In this document: one piece after another, positions 37,679 through 47,011 of the stretch
How the letters are laid out: the number at the start of each line of letters is the position of its first letter
Numbering within the stretch: position 1 is the first letter of the stretch
Assembly (NCBI RefSeq): GCF_014268505.2
Contig: NZ_JABWQP020000003.1
Location: forward strand, 372,001 to 436,000
Reading direction: 5' to 3'
DNA from: Pseudomonas khorasanensis
GTDB taxonomy: Bacteria; Pseudomonadota; Gammaproteobacteria; Pseudomonadales; Pseudomonadaceae
Length of the DNA: 64,000 nucleotides
Notes under the pieces: generated by a model
What the model saw: only the letters and a program-made list of their open reading frames with translations
What the model was told of the DNA's origin: nothing
Database searches by the model: none
Position numbers and translations under genes: made by a program

Positions 37679-37704
37679 ACAAACCCCGGATTTCTCCGGG
37701 GTTC
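37679..37704 (-). terminator. Hairpin between gltP and the SpmAB-like gene
   Basis: AACCCCGGA-TTTC-TCCGGGGTT forms a perfect 9-bp stem. On the minus strand it is followed by TTTGTCGTTTC, so it could end the gltP transcript together with the adjacent REPIN. Confidence 0.55.
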
Positions 37705-37728
37705 GTTGGCACGGCTTGCATCAATCAC

Positions 37729-37818
37729 TGTGGGAGCGAGCCTGCTCGCGAAGGGGCCGGTACATTCAACATCTCTGCCGATTGATACACCACCTTCGCG
37801 AGCAGGCTCGCTCCCACA
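37729..37818. repeat. REPIN 7 (inverted REP pair)
   Basis: TGTGGGAGCGAGCCTGCTCG and CGAGCAGGCTCGCTCCCACA enclose about 50 bases just after the gltP stop codon. Confidence 0.9.
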
Positions 37819-37827
37819 GAATCGTGG

Positions 37828-39159
37828 TCAGTTCTTGGAGGCTTCACCGGCCGGCAGTTTTTCCTTGCTGCGCCAGTGCGGCAGGGAGTTCCAGTAGCGC
37901 TCGCCCTTGGCGTCGTCGTACATGCCTTCCCAGCGCGCGATAACCAGCACGGCCAACGCGTTACCGATCACGTTCAATGCGGTACGGGCCATGTCCATGA
38001 CGCGGTCGACACCGGCGATGAACGCCAGGCCTTCCAGCGGAATGCCGACGCTGCCCAGCGTGGCCAGCAGTACGACAAACGATACGCCCGGTACACCGGC
38101 GATGCCTTTGGAGGTGACCATCAGGGTCAGGACCAGCAGCAATTGCTGGCTGATCGACAGGTCGATGCCGTACAGCTGGGCAATGAAGATCGCGGCAATG
38201 GATTGGTACAGGGTCGAGCCGTCGAGGTTGAACGAGTAACCGGTCGGCACCACGAAACTGCAGATGGCTTTCGGCGCGCCGTAGGCTTCCATCTTCTCGA
38301 TCACGCGTGGCAGCACGGTTTCCGAGGAGGCGGTGGAGTAGGCCAGGACCAGCTCATCCTTGAAGATTCGCATCAGTTTGAAGACCGAGAAGCCAAACAG
38401 CCTGGCGATCAGACCCAACACCACGAAGGCGAAGAAGGCGATGGCGAAGTAAACCAGGACCACCAGTTTGGCCAGCGGCAGCAGCGAGGCGAAACCGAAG
38501 TTGGCCACTGTCACGGCGATCAGCGCGAATACGCCGATCGGTGCGTAGTTCATGATCATGTGGGTGACTTTGAACATGCTTTCCGAGACGCCCTGGAACA
38601 TCTTCACCAGCGGCTCGCGCAGATCCGACTGCAGGCTCGACAGGCCGAGGCCGAACAGTACGGAGAAGAAGATGATCGGCAGCATTTCGCCGCGGGCCAT
38701 GGCTGCAAAGATGTTCGACGGGATCAGATTGAGAATGGTCTCGATGAACGCATGTTCATGCTGCACTTCGGCGGCGGTCGCCTGGTACTTGGAGATGTCC
38801 ACCGTGCCCAGGGTGCTCATGTCGATCCCGGTACCCGGGTGGACGACGTTGGCCAACACCAGGCCGACAAGGATGGCGATGGTGGTGACGATCTCGAAAT
38901 AGATGATCGTCTTCAGGCCGATACGCCCCAGCTTCTTGGCGTCACCCACGCCGGCGATGCCGACGATCAAGGAAGAAATCACGATCGGGATCACGATCAT
39001 CTTGATCAGACGGATAAAGATATCGCCTGCCGGTTGCAGGACGTTGCTGATCCACCAGGCCTTCTCGGCGCTGAAGTGGTTGAGCAACGCACCCAGTGCA
39101 ATCCCCAGAACCAGACCGATGAGGATCTGCCAGGCGAGGCTGATTTTTGCCTTCTTCAT
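37828..39159 (-). CDS. gltP: Glutamate/aspartate:proton symporter GltP
   Basis: This is a 443-residue inner-membrane DAACS transporter. The signature PTGYSFNLDGSTLYQSIAAIFIAQLYG and the substrate region GIAGVPGVSFVVLLATLGSVGIPLEGLAFIAGVDRVMDMARTALNVIGN match GltP. The DctA group has LDGTNIY in the first motif instead, so glutamate/aspartate is preferred over C4-dicarboxylates. ATG at 39159 (MKKAKISLAWQ) is used with AAGGG upstream; the longer open frame has no homology before it. Confidence 0.92.
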   Translation of the reverse strand: MKKAKISLAWQILIGLVLGIALGALLNHFSAEKAWWISNVLQPAGDIFIRLIKMIVIPIVISSLIVGIAGVGDAKKLGRIGLKTIIYFEIVTTIAILVGLVLANVVHPGTGIDMSTLGTVDISKYQATAAEVQHEHAFIETILNLIPSNIFAAMARGEMLPIIFFSVLFGLGLSSLQSDLREPLVKMFQGVSESMFKVTHMIMNYAPIGVFALIAVTVANFGFASLLPLAKLVVLVYFAIAFFAFVVLGLIARLFGFSVFKLMRIFKDELVLAYSTASSETVLPRVIEKMEAYGAPKAICSFVVPTGYSFNLDGSTLYQSIAAIFIAQLYGIDLSISQQLLLVLTLMVTSKGIAGVPGVSFVVLLATLGSVGIPLEGLAFIAGVDRVMDMARTALNVIGNALAVLVIARWEGMYDDAKGERYWNSLPHWRSKEKLPAGEASKN

Positions 39160-39349
39160 TATCTTTACCCTTACTTGCGTTTGACTCAGGCACATGCAGG
39201 AACTGGAACGCTCATCAGCGGAAAAGTCTGTGCATCTGCCTCCGTATAAGGTGCCCCGAAGCGCGTGTTTACGGCTCTTCGGCAGGCGAAAAAAGGCGCA
39301 ACTATTCCGATGCAAGGTGGCGCCGTCTAATGCCGTAAACGCCTACCCT

Positions 39350-39377
39350 ATGCCGAATCGGCATGAGCTTTTTTTAA
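39350..39377 (+). terminator. Palindrome followed by T run
   Basis: ATGCCGA-A-TCGGCAT (39350-39364) is followed by GAGCTTTTTTTAATG. It has terminator form on the plus strand, yet no plus-strand gene ends here. It might end a small RNA, or the short loop may mean it is a protein-binding palindrome. Confidence 0.4.
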
Positions 39378-39825
39378 TGAAACTGGCGTCCCAACCGGTT
39401 CGATTGTGACATTTCAGCCGCTATAAGTGCCGTGAACCGGCCATCACAGCGTAGGCTGATTAATTTTTGTTCAGCAAAAACTGTCAGGAATTTAAAGAAA
39501 AAGCCTGCCTCGCAAGACTAGAAGTCCTACGAATCGATGGGGTTTTTTGTCGATATACGGTCGCCAGGGAAACACCGCGTAATGCATTGTTCGCCATGTT
39601 GACGGTCGAAAGAAGGCAATGGGTGCTCTGGATCAGTGTTTGGCGTATTGGAAAGCCCAGCGCAGATTCGTCAGACCAGGGTGGTCGACGAACCTGCGGC
39701 GCAGCTTTTACCCTGACCCGGCCCTTGCGCAGGTACTCCCTGTACCCGTAGGTCACTCCGACCCTGAATCAGTCAGAACGTCCCGGCCCCCTGGTCATGC
39801 GCCTGCCCTCATCAGGTGGCGCAAT

Positions 39826-39848
39826 GGAAAGCAGCGGGGTGCTGCTTT
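39826..39848 (-). terminator. Hairpin after the Ivy-like gene
   Basis: GAAAGCAGC-GGGGT-GCTGCTTTC is a perfect 9-bp stem 29 bases beyond the stop of the Ivy-like gene on the minus strand. No long T run follows. Confidence 0.45.
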
Positions 39849-39876
39849 CGTGTTCAAAAACCTTACGCGTCCTGCG

Positions 39877-40341
39877 TCAGTACCACTTCGGATCTTTCTT
39901 CAGGGTTTCCATCAGCAGATCCTGCATGCCCTGGTCAGGTTTGCCGAAGAAGCGATAAGTCGCGTGTCGCGTCGGCGACTTGTCCTGCGGCAGGCCTTCC
40001 GGTACATCGACCAGCATGGCGTAAGCATCATCCTTGTCGAAGCTGAACGCGACGATCAAACGATGGTTCAGACACTTGTCCTGGTTTTCGCAGAGCGGGC
40101 CGACCAGATACTGGTCGCCATCTTCAGTGACGGCGTGCATCTGTTGCTCCGAGGTACCCGAAAGGTTGATGACCCACTCCGGTACGCGCTCTTCCTTTTT
40201 GATCACACCTTCCCAGGTTTCACGGTACTGCTCGTCAGACGCGAGCAGTTCGTTGACCCGGGTCTGGCCGTCATTGGCCGCCATGGCCACGGCACTGCCG
40301 CCCAGAAGCAGGGCGGCGGCCAGTGTCTTGAGACCGATCAT
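39877..40341 (-). CDS. Ivy-like lysozyme inhibitor
   Basis: This is a 154-residue exported protein with signal peptide (MIGLKTLAAALLLGGSAVAMA). The central YLVGPLCENQDKCLNHRLIVAFSFDKDDAYAMLVDVPE matches the shape of Ivy (inhibitor of vertebrate C-type lysozyme). Ivy's inhibitory loop is C-x4-C (CKPHDC); here it is C-x5-C (CENQDKC), so target affinity may differ. Location corresponds to P. aeruginosa PA5481, next to algB. It should protect peptidoglycan in the periplasm. Confidence 0.78.
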   Translation of the reverse strand: MIGLKTLAAALLLGGSAVAMAANDGQTRVNELLASDEQYRETWEGVIKKEERVPEWVINLSGTSEQQMHAVTEDGDQYLVGPLCENQDKCLNHRLIVAFSFDKDDAYAMLVDVPEGLPQDKSPTRHATYRFFGKPDQGMQDLLMETLKKDPKWY

Positions 40342-40343
40342 CG

Positions 40344-40574
<231 letters not shown>

Positions 40575-40582
40575 TTAGCGAC

Positions 40583-40867
40583 TTAAAAAACCCAGCGTTC
40601 TTCACGCGGCAGTTCTTCCAGCGGCTGTGCCTGATCAACCTCAATCATGCGCATCGAAGCGTTTTCGGCCTGGCTGCTGCTCACGGCACTGAAATGCTTT
40701 TGCGGGGTGTGCTGCATCGAAATCAGCTGCTCGGGTTTGCGGCTGTTTTCCCAGCTCAGGTACTGCTGGCAAACGATCAGGGTGATCAACAACGCCAGTA
40801 CACCAAACAGACCTTGCTGGATCTGCAGTGGGGAAATACGTACTTGGGCGGCGATTGTGCGAGTCAT
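40583..40867 (-). CDS. Hypothetical single-pass membrane protein
   Basis: This is a 94-residue protein with one membrane segment (about residues 18-37, GLFGVLALLITLIVCQQYL) and a charged, Gln/Glu-rich C-terminus. No family is recognised. GAGGAA precedes the ATG at 40867. It is on the same strand as, and 75 bases upstream of, the DUF1328 gene, so the three small envelope genes may form one transcript. It corresponds in position to PA5482. Confidence 0.7.
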   Translation of the reverse strand: MTRTIAAQVRISPLQIQQGLFGVLALLITLIVCQQYLSWENSRKPEQLISMQHTPQKHFSAVSSSQAENASMRMIEVDQAQPLEELPREERWVF

Positions 40868-41294
40868 CCTGTGTTCCTCACGCTTGTTCGGTTGGGGCAG
40901 CGCTGATCTGCCCGGGCTGAGTGAGGTATTGCAGCCTGCATGCCAGTTTTTGCTTGTCAAAAAAAATGATTAAAAACAAAGAGTTATAGGTGTCTGATAA
41001 ATTTTCAGAGACGCATCCTGCACGATGACTCATCTGCGGTCGTGCGCAATGCACGATTATTTCGTGGGAAATTTCGTAGATATGGAATTGCAAGCGGGAC
41101 GCAGATGTCAGAAGAGGACGCAGGATTAGCCCTGCAAACGCTGAATGTTATAAAACTCAACGAAATCAATGAATTGGCCGTTTTAGCAGTAGAGAGCTAC
41201 CCTCCTATGGCTGGTATCGTTCAGAATCAACCATGCAACTTGCCCGATTTTTCCGGGACTAACCCAAGACTATTCATTATGGAGCGTAGGAAAA
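40868..41294. promoter_or_regulatory. Divergent promoter region upstream of algB
   Basis: This 427-base AT-rich gap separates the small membrane-protein genes from algB. GAATTG-N17-TCAGA at 41090-41117 loosely resembles an AlgU (sigma-22) promoter (consensus GAACTT-N16-17-TCTGA), which drives algB in P. aeruginosa. The match is partial. An 89-codon frame (41042-41311) overlapping the algB start is not supported by an RBS or homology. Confidence 0.35.
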
Positions 41295-42641
41295 ATGGAA
41301 TCTGCCACTGAGCAACAAGGCCGCATTCTGCTGGTGGACGATGAATCCGCCATCCTGCGTACGTTTCGTTATTGCCTCGAAGACGAAGGCTACACAGTAG
41401 CCACCGCCAACAGCGCAGCTCAGGCCGAGGCATTGCTGCAGCGCCAGGTCTTCGACCTGTGCTTTCTTGATTTGCGCCTGGGCGAGGACAACGGTCTCGA
41501 CGTCCTCGCGCAAATGCGCATTCAGGCGCCGTGGATGCGGGTCGTGATCGTCACTGCCCACTCGGCTGTCGATACCGCTGTTGACGCCATCCAGGCCGGC
41601 GCCGCCGATTACCTGGTCAAGCCTTGCAGTCCTGATCAACTGCGCCTGGCAACCGCCAAGCAACTGGAAGTGCGCCAGCTCTCCGCCCGTCTCGAAGCCC
41701 TGGAAGGCGAGATCCGTAAGCCGAAGGACGGTCTCGACTCCCACAGCCCGGCGATGAAGGTCGTGCTTGAGACAGCCCGCCAGGTGGCGAGCACCGATGC
41801 CAACATTCTTATCCTCGGCGAGTCTGGCACCGGTAAAGGTGAACTGGCCCGGGCGATTCACGGCTGGAGCAAGCGCGAGAAGAAATCCTGCGTCACCATC
41901 AATTGCCCGTCGCTGACTGCCGAGTTGATGGAAAGCGAATTGTTCGGCCATAGCCGTGGCGCATTTACCGGCGCCAGCGAGAGCACGCTGGGTCGGGTCA
42001 ACCAGGCTGACGGCGGCACGCTGTTTCTCGACGAGATCGGCGATTTTCCCCTGACATTGCAGCCAAAGTTGCTGCGCTTCATTCAAGACAAGGAATACGA
42101 ACGGGTAGGGGATCCGGTGACCCGGCGCGCCGATGTGCGCATTCTTGCGGCGACCAATCTCAATCTCGAAGACATGGTCCGCGACGGCCGCTTCCGCGAA
42201 GACCTGCTTTATCGCCTCAACGTGATTACCCTGCACCTGCCGCCACTGCGCGAGCGCGCCGAGGACATCCTGACCCTCGCCGACCGCTTCCTCGCCCGTT
42301 TCGTCAAAGAGTACGCGCGACCGGCGCGCGGTTTCAGTGATGAGGCGCGTGAAGCGCTGCTGGGCTACCGATGGCCGGGCAATATTCGGGAGCTACGCAA
42401 CGTGGTTGAGCGGGCGAGCATCATCTGCCCGCAGGAGCGGGTGGAAATCAGCCACCTGGGCATGGCTGAACAACCGGCCAACAACGCGCCACGGGTTGGC
42501 GCAGCGCTGAGTCTGGATGAGCTGGAGAAGGCGCACATCGGAGCAGTACTGGCCACCGCCGGTACGCTGGATCAAGCGGCAAAAACCCTCGGCATTGACG
42601 CCTCGACCCTGTATCGCAAACGCAAGCAGTACAACCTGTGA
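41295..42641 (+). CDS. algB: NtrC-family response regulator AlgB
   Basis: AlgB activates alginate genes and regulates other virulence traits with KinB. The 448-residue protein has a receiver domain with phospho-acceptor Asp59 (FLDLRLG) and an AAA+ domain with Walker A GESGTGKGE. Its sigma-54 loop is GAFTGA and Walker B is GGTLFLDEIG. A Fis-type helix-turn-helix (DQAAKTLGIDASTLYRKRKQ) ends the protein. kinB follows after ten bases. In P. aeruginosa AlgB acts on the algD promoter despite the GAFTGA loop. Confidence 0.96.
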   Translation: MESATEQQGRILLVDDESAILRTFRYCLEDEGYTVATANSAAQAEALLQRQVFDLCFLDLRLGEDNGLDVLAQMRIQAPWMRVVIVTAHSAVDTAVDAIQAGAADYLVKPCSPDQLRLATAKQLEVRQLSARLEALEGEIRKPKDGLDSHSPAMKVVLETARQVASTDANILILGESGTGKGELARAIHGWSKREKKSCVTINCPSLTAELMESELFGHSRGAFTGASESTLGRVNQADGGTLFLDEIGDFPLTLQPKLLRFIQDKEYERVGDPVTRRADVRILAATNLNLEDMVRDGRFREDLLYRLNVITLHLPPLRERAEDILTLADRFLARFVKEYARPARGFSDEAREALLGYRWPGNIRELRNVVERASIICPQERVEISHLGMAEQPANNAPRVGAALSLDELEKAHIGAVLATAGTLDQAAKTLGIDASTLYRKRKQYNL

Positions 42642-42651
42642 GCATCGCGCG

Positions 42652-44442
42652 ATGAAACTGGCGATGAAGCTGCGCACGCGCCTGTTCCTGAGCATTTCTG
42701 CTTTGATTACTGTGGCGTTGCTCGGCTTGCTGCTCGGGCTGGTCAGCGTGATGCAGATGGCCGGCACGCAGGAAGCACTGGTGCGCAGCAACTTCATGAC
42801 TTTGGATCTGGGCCTCAAGCTGCGGCAAAGCCTGGGCGATCAACTGATCATCATGCTCGCTGAAAAACCTGATCCCGTTGCGTTCGAAGCGTCTAAACAG
42901 CATTACTTCGAGTTGCTCGATCAGGGCATCGCGCAGCAGCAGGAGAGCGATGACCATCCTTATGGTTTCCGCCAGGCCAAGGCCGATTACCTGAACTTCC
43001 TTGCCTCGTTCGATGTGACGACCGAAGCCGCTCGCGATGCCAGTTCGAGCGCTGATTTTCGCGAGCGCTTCAATGTGCTTCGCAATGGCCTGATCGCTGA
43101 ACACAAACATGCGCTGGATAACATAAACGCAGTGCAACACGCCGCTCGCGAGCGCGCCTTGCTGATTGCAGGGCTACTCGGTCTGGTAGGGCTGGCGGTC
43201 TTGATCATCGGTTTTTTCACCGCCCAAGGCATTGCGCGGCGCTTTGGCGCACCGATCGAAGCGCTGGCCAAGGCTGCCGACAACATCGGCCAGGGCAACT
43301 ACGACGTGACCCTGCCCATTTCGACGGCCATGGAAGTCAATCTGTTATCACGGCGTTTCGGTCTGATGGCCGAAGCGTTACGTGAGCATCAGGCCACCAA
43401 TGTCGATGAGCTGCTGGCCGGTCAGCAACGCTTGCAAGCGGTGCTCGACAGCATCGATGACGGCTTGCTGATGATCGATCGCCAGGGCCAACTCGAACAT
43501 CTCAACCCGGTGGCTCAGCGCCAGTTGGGCTGGGAGGATGATCGTCTCGGCCAGGGCTTGGGCACCGCACTCGGGCGCCCGGAACTGGACGCGCAGCTGC
43601 AACTGGTTCTGCGCGGCGGCACGCTGGAGCGCGCCCCGGAGGACTTGAGCATTGAAGTCGATGGCGAATCACGCCTGCTGACCTACAGCCTGACCCCGGT
43701 CAGCCACACCCAAGGGCATATTCTCGGTGCGGTGATGGTGTTGCACGACGTCACCGAACAGCGCGCTTTCGAGCGGGTGCGCAGCGAGTTCGTGCTGCGC
43801 GCTTCCCATGAGTTGCGCACCCCGGTGACGGGCATGCACATGGCGTTCGGCCTGTTCCGCGAGCGGGCGAAATTCCCTGCAGAGTCGCGCGAGTCCGACT
43901 TGCTCGATACGGTCAACGAAGAAATGCAGCGCCTGATGCAGTTGATCAACGATTTGCTCAATTTCTCCCGCTACCAGAACGGACTGCAGAAGCTGACGCT
44001 GGCGCCATGCTCCATCGAGGATTTGCTGGAACAGGCACAACGGCGCTTTGCCGATTCGGCCGCCGCCAAAGGTGTGGTTCTGAACGTCGAGGTTCAGGGG
44101 CCGTTGCCGCGTTTGCAGGCGGATCAGGCGCAACTCGATCGCGTTCTCGACAATCTGATCGACAACGCCCTGCGGCACACCGCAGGCGACGGTCAGATTC
44201 GTTTGCAGGCGCGGCGACATGGTGAACGCGTCATCATCAGTGTTGAGGACAACGGCGAAGGCATTCCCTACGGCCAGCAGGGCCGAATCTTCGAACCTTT
44301 CGTACAGGTCGGACGCAAGAAGGGCGGCGCTGGCCTCGGCCTCGCATTGTGCAAGGAAATCGTCCAGCTGCACGGCGGGCGCATGGGCGTCTATTCGCGC
44401 CCGGGCCAGGGCACCCAGTTCTACATGGCGCTGGCGATTTAG
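42652..44442 (+). CDS. kinB: Sensor histidine kinase KinB
   Basis: This 596-residue kinase is the partner of AlgB. It has two membrane segments (about 10-32 and 165-188) flanking a periplasmic sensor region, then HAMP, PAS (DGLLMIDRQGQLEHLNPVA) and the kinase core. The H-box is RASHELRTPVTGM; N-box DNLIDNALRHTAG and G-boxes VEDNGEGIPYGQ and GGAGLGLALCKEIV are intact. ATG at 42652 is used; an ATG at 42664 (MKLRTRLFLSISAL) is an alternative. Convergent with the EAL gene, with a four-base overlap of stops. Confidence 0.95.
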   Translation: MKLAMKLRTRLFLSISALITVALLGLLLGLVSVMQMAGTQEALVRSNFMTLDLGLKLRQSLGDQLIIMLAEKPDPVAFEASKQHYFELLDQGIAQQQESDDHPYGFRQAKADYLNFLASFDVTTEAARDASSSADFRERFNVLRNGLIAEHKHALDNINAVQHAARERALLIAGLLGLVGLAVLIIGFFTAQGIARRFGAPIEALAKAADNIGQGNYDVTLPISTAMEVNLLSRRFGLMAEALREHQATNVDELLAGQQRLQAVLDSIDDGLLMIDRQGQLEHLNPVAQRQLGWEDDRLGQGLGTALGRPELDAQLQLVLRGGTLERAPEDLSIEVDGESRLLTYSLTPVSHTQGHILGAVMVLHDVTEQRAFERVRSEFVLRASHELRTPVTGMHMAFGLFRERAKFPAESRESDLLDTVNEEMQRLMQLINDLLNFSRYQNGLQKLTLAPCSIEDLLEQAQRRFADSAAAKGVVLNVEVQGPLPRLQADQAQLDRVLDNLIDNALRHTAGDGQIRLQARRHGERVIISVEDNGEGIPYGQQGRIFEPFVQVGRKKGGAGLGLALCKEIVQLHGGRMGVYSRPGQGTQFYMALAI

Positions 44443-46055
44443 GCTTCGTCGTCCAGGCGCCGCCCAGCGAGGCGTCGTCCGCGCGTGATCAGTTCGATGA
44501 ACTGCACGGCGCTCAGCGCGTGGGCAAATAACCAGCCCTGGCCGAACTTCACTCCTTCGCTGCTGAGCAATGTGGCTTGAGATTCCAGCTCGATGCCCTC
44601 GGCAATCACTTTCAAATCGAGCGCCTGCGCCATGTGAATAATGTGCGGCGCGACGCCGCTGCTCGCCGCGTCATGACCGAGCGCATCGATAAAGGCCTTG
44701 TCGATTTTCAAACAGTCCACCGGCAGGGTTTGCAGGTAGGCGAGGCTGCAATAACCGGTGCCGAAGTCGTCGATCAGCACCTGATGCCCGACATCACGCA
44801 AGGCTTGCAGGTTTTCCCGCGCTACGACGACATCGATCAAACCGCGTTCGGTGACTTCGAAGGCGATCTGCCTGGCGGCGACACGGTGCAGCGCCAGCAA
44901 ACGCGCCATGACCTGTCCGATGCGCGGCACCATAACGTCGCAGGCGGCCAGGTTGACCGAGATGTAAAGCTGCGGATTGGCCCGCAATACCGGTCCCAAC
45001 TGCTCGAGCAAACGCTGCAAAACGAAGTCGGTCATCTGGCGGATCTGCCCGGTATTTTCCGCCAGCGGGATGAACAGGTCGGGGCTGGTCAGGGTGCCGT
45101 CCGGACGGCGCCAGCGCAGCAAGGCCTCAGCGCCTACGCAGTTACGCGAGTCGAGATCGAAAATCGGCTGATAAAGCACCTGCAGTTCGCCGCGGCGGAT
45201 GGCGCCGTGCAATTCGGCGTCGAGCGACTGGCGCTGGCGCACCAGCAGCAACACCAGAAAACCGGAAAACGCGCCGAGCAGCAAACAGGCCGGAATCATC
45301 CACCACCAGAGCGCCGGGATATGCATGCCGGAGCGGGGCGTGATCAGCACCAGTTGATATTCAGGATTTTCGGTGGGCATGCGATAGATCAGCCGGGTTT
45401 GCGTGACTTGCAAGGCGTCGCGGCTTTTTGGCGGCCAGGGCTCGGTCGGTGGCCAGGCTTGCGCCGTGCCGAGTACCGGGATCGCCCGGGTGCCATGGTC
45501 GAGTACCACGAGCAGGCTGCTGCCGGGCGACAGGTCGACCATGTCGGTCAGATGTCCGCGGGAGGTGGCGACACGGAAATTCCCGCGTCCGAGCATCAGC
45601 GCGGCGCGGTTTTCGTCGGGTTCGGTGGTGGTGTTAAGCCAATAACTGTAGGTGGGGCCGGTGATGTCCGGGGCGCGAATGGCCGACAGGCCTTCTTCAC
45701 GGGGGCGGTTGGAGCACACACGCGTTTCGTCCATATAAGCCGCTTCATAGACGAAGCGATAACTGAACGTGACTTGCCGCAGCGTGGCGATCATTTCTTC
45801 GTCGCAGCCACGTAAGGGTTGGGCTTCGAGATCGTCGAGGCTTTCGCGCAATTGACCGAACAATTGTTCGAGGCGGGCCAGGAATCGCTCGCCCTGCGCG
45901 TTCATTTCCTGGCTTTCGTTTTGCTCGACCTGGCGCATCGCTACGAACGTGGCGCCGGTGATCAACAGGCTGGTACTCAGGACAGCAGCGATCATCGCCA
46001 AAAACCAAGGGCGATAAAACCAGCTACGCAGCGTCGCTCGGGTAGCAGCCATCAA
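44439..46055 (-). CDS. CSS-motif-type EAL cyclic-di-GMP phosphodiesterase
   Basis: This is a 538-residue inner-membrane protein. Two membrane segments (about 17-40 and 250-275) enclose a periplasmic sensor of the CSS-motif type, where the motif reads C-S-N (RVCSNRPREE) with a second Cys near 83. The EAL domain keeps the active-site set: GAEALLRW, SVNLAACD, FEVTERG, IDDFGTGYCSL, LKIDK and AEGIE, so it should degrade c-di-GMP. In CSS proteins a periplasmic disulfide controls activity; a dsbA gene lies nearby. It has no counterpart between kinB and ampDh2 in P. aeruginosa. Confidence 0.9.
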   Translation of the reverse strand: MMAATRATLRSWFYRPWFLAMIAAVLSTSLLITGATFVAMRQVEQNESQEMNAQGERFLARLEQLFGQLRESLDDLEAQPLRGCDEEMIATLRQVTFSYRFVYEAAYMDETRVCSNRPREEGLSAIRAPDITGPTYSYWLNTTTEPDENRAALMLGRGNFRVATSRGHLTDMVDLSPGSSLLVVLDHGTRAIPVLGTAQAWPPTEPWPPKSRDALQVTQTRLIYRMPTENPEYQLVLITPRSGMHIPALWWWMIPACLLLGAFSGFLVLLLVRQRQSLDAELHGAIRRGELQVLYQPIFDLDSRNCVGAEALLRWRRPDGTLTSPDLFIPLAENTGQIRQMTDFVLQRLLEQLGPVLRANPQLYISVNLAACDVMVPRIGQVMARLLALHRVAARQIAFEVTERGLIDVVVARENLQALRDVGHQVLIDDFGTGYCSLAYLQTLPVDCLKIDKAFIDALGHDAASSGVAPHIIHMAQALDLKVIAEGIELESQATLLSSEGVKFGQGWLFAHALSAVQFIELITRGRRLAGRRLDDEA

Positions 46056-46128
46056 GGAATATCCGAAGAATTACCAATGAGTTATAGCTGCTGTTTGCGA
46101 TCCCGCCCTGACCGTCGGGCGGGCGTCA

Positions 46129-46911
46129 TTATTTTGTCTGGTTCAGAACCATCAACAGCGCTGCGGTTTGGGCATCCGGCAGGCCGTCAAAACGTGAAGG
46201 GCGGAAATGCATCTGGAACGCGGCGAGGACATGGCGGGTAGCGACATCCAGTTCGCCGGTCTGCGGTGTCTCGTAGCCCAGCTGTGCCAGTTGCGCCTGG
46301 AACCAACTGATGCCTGGCAGTTCGCGGTTGTTGAGTACTGCCTGCTGACGGGCCACGGCTTGCTCGTTCGGCCAGACACCAAGGCCTTCGGCAGCCAGAC
46401 GCTTCCAAGGAAACAGCGGCCCCGGATCAAGCTTGCGCAGCGGGGCGATGTCGCTATGGCCGATGATGTGGCGTGGGCTGATGCCGTTGCGCTTGCTGAT
46501 GTCCTTGAGCAGGACAATCAGCGCCTGAACCTGCGCTTCGCTGTAGGGATACCAGAGGCGCCCGGTGGGGGTGTCCTTGAAACCAGGGTTGACGATTTCG
46601 ATGCCGATGGAGCTGGAGTTGAGCCAGGTGCGGCCTTGCCACTGGCTCTCGCCGGCGTGCCAGGCCCGCTGATTTTCGTCCACCAGCTTATAAACGGTGG
46701 CGTTTTTGTCGTCGCCGATCAGGTAATGGCTGCTGACGTCACCGTGGGTCAGCAATTGCAACGAACGTTCGAGCGAGGCCGAAGTGTAGTGAACCACGAC
46801 AAACTGAATGCGACTGTCGAAGTTGACCGAGGGATGGCTGGTGTCAAAGCGCGGGCCGCTGGCACAGCCAGAAAGGATGAGCAGGGACGCGAGGACTACG
46901 AGAAATTTCAT
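46129..46911 (-). CDS. N-acetylmuramoyl-L-alanine amidase, AmpDh2-like lipoprotein
   Basis: This is a 260-residue amidase_2 enzyme that cleaves the muramic acid-peptide bond in peptidoglycan recycling or turnover. The signal peptide ends in lipobox LSGC (Cys16). Zinc ligands lie in VVHYTS and GHSDIAPLRKLDPG. The last 70 residues form a peptidoglycan-binding domain (LAQLGYETPQTGELDVATRHVL). ATG at 46911 is the family-like start, though its RBS is weak. Same order as PA5485. Confidence 0.93.
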   Translation of the reverse strand: MKFLVVLASLLILSGCASGPRFDTSHPSVNFDSRIQFVVVHYTSASLERSLQLLTHGDVSSHYLIGDDKNATVYKLVDENQRAWHAGESQWQGRTWLNSSSIGIEIVNPGFKDTPTGRLWYPYSEAQVQALIVLLKDISKRNGISPRHIIGHSDIAPLRKLDPGPLFPWKRLAAEGLGVWPNEQAVARQQAVLNNRELPGISWFQAQLAQLGYETPQTGELDVATRHVLAAFQMHFRPSRFDGLPDAQTAALLMVLNQTK

Positions 46912-47011
46912 GGCAGAGAAGGTACGCGGAAGACAGTAATGCAACAGTGTAACGTACCGTCCGGCGTCTCGACGGTCGCCGGGCGGATTTAAACAAAATG
47001 GAACAATTCGC

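Larger units (their letters stand above)
39160..39876. other. 717-base region without a convincing gene
   Basis: No frame here has both a good start and a recognisable protein; a possible 94-codon TTG-start frame at 39467-39751 is not supported. The stretch is less GC-rich than its neighbours. It holds the gltP promoter region, a palindrome with T run at 39350-39377, and a perfect hairpin at 39826-39848. A small RNA is possible but not shown. Confidence 0.5.

Noticed and set aside
39467..39751. 94-codon frame in the 717-base gap
   Set aside because: Starts at a TTG without RBS and has no family features; left as unassigned sequence.
41042..41311. 89-codon frame before algB
   Set aside because: Overlaps the algB start, has no good RBS and no recognisable protein features; more likely leader DNA.
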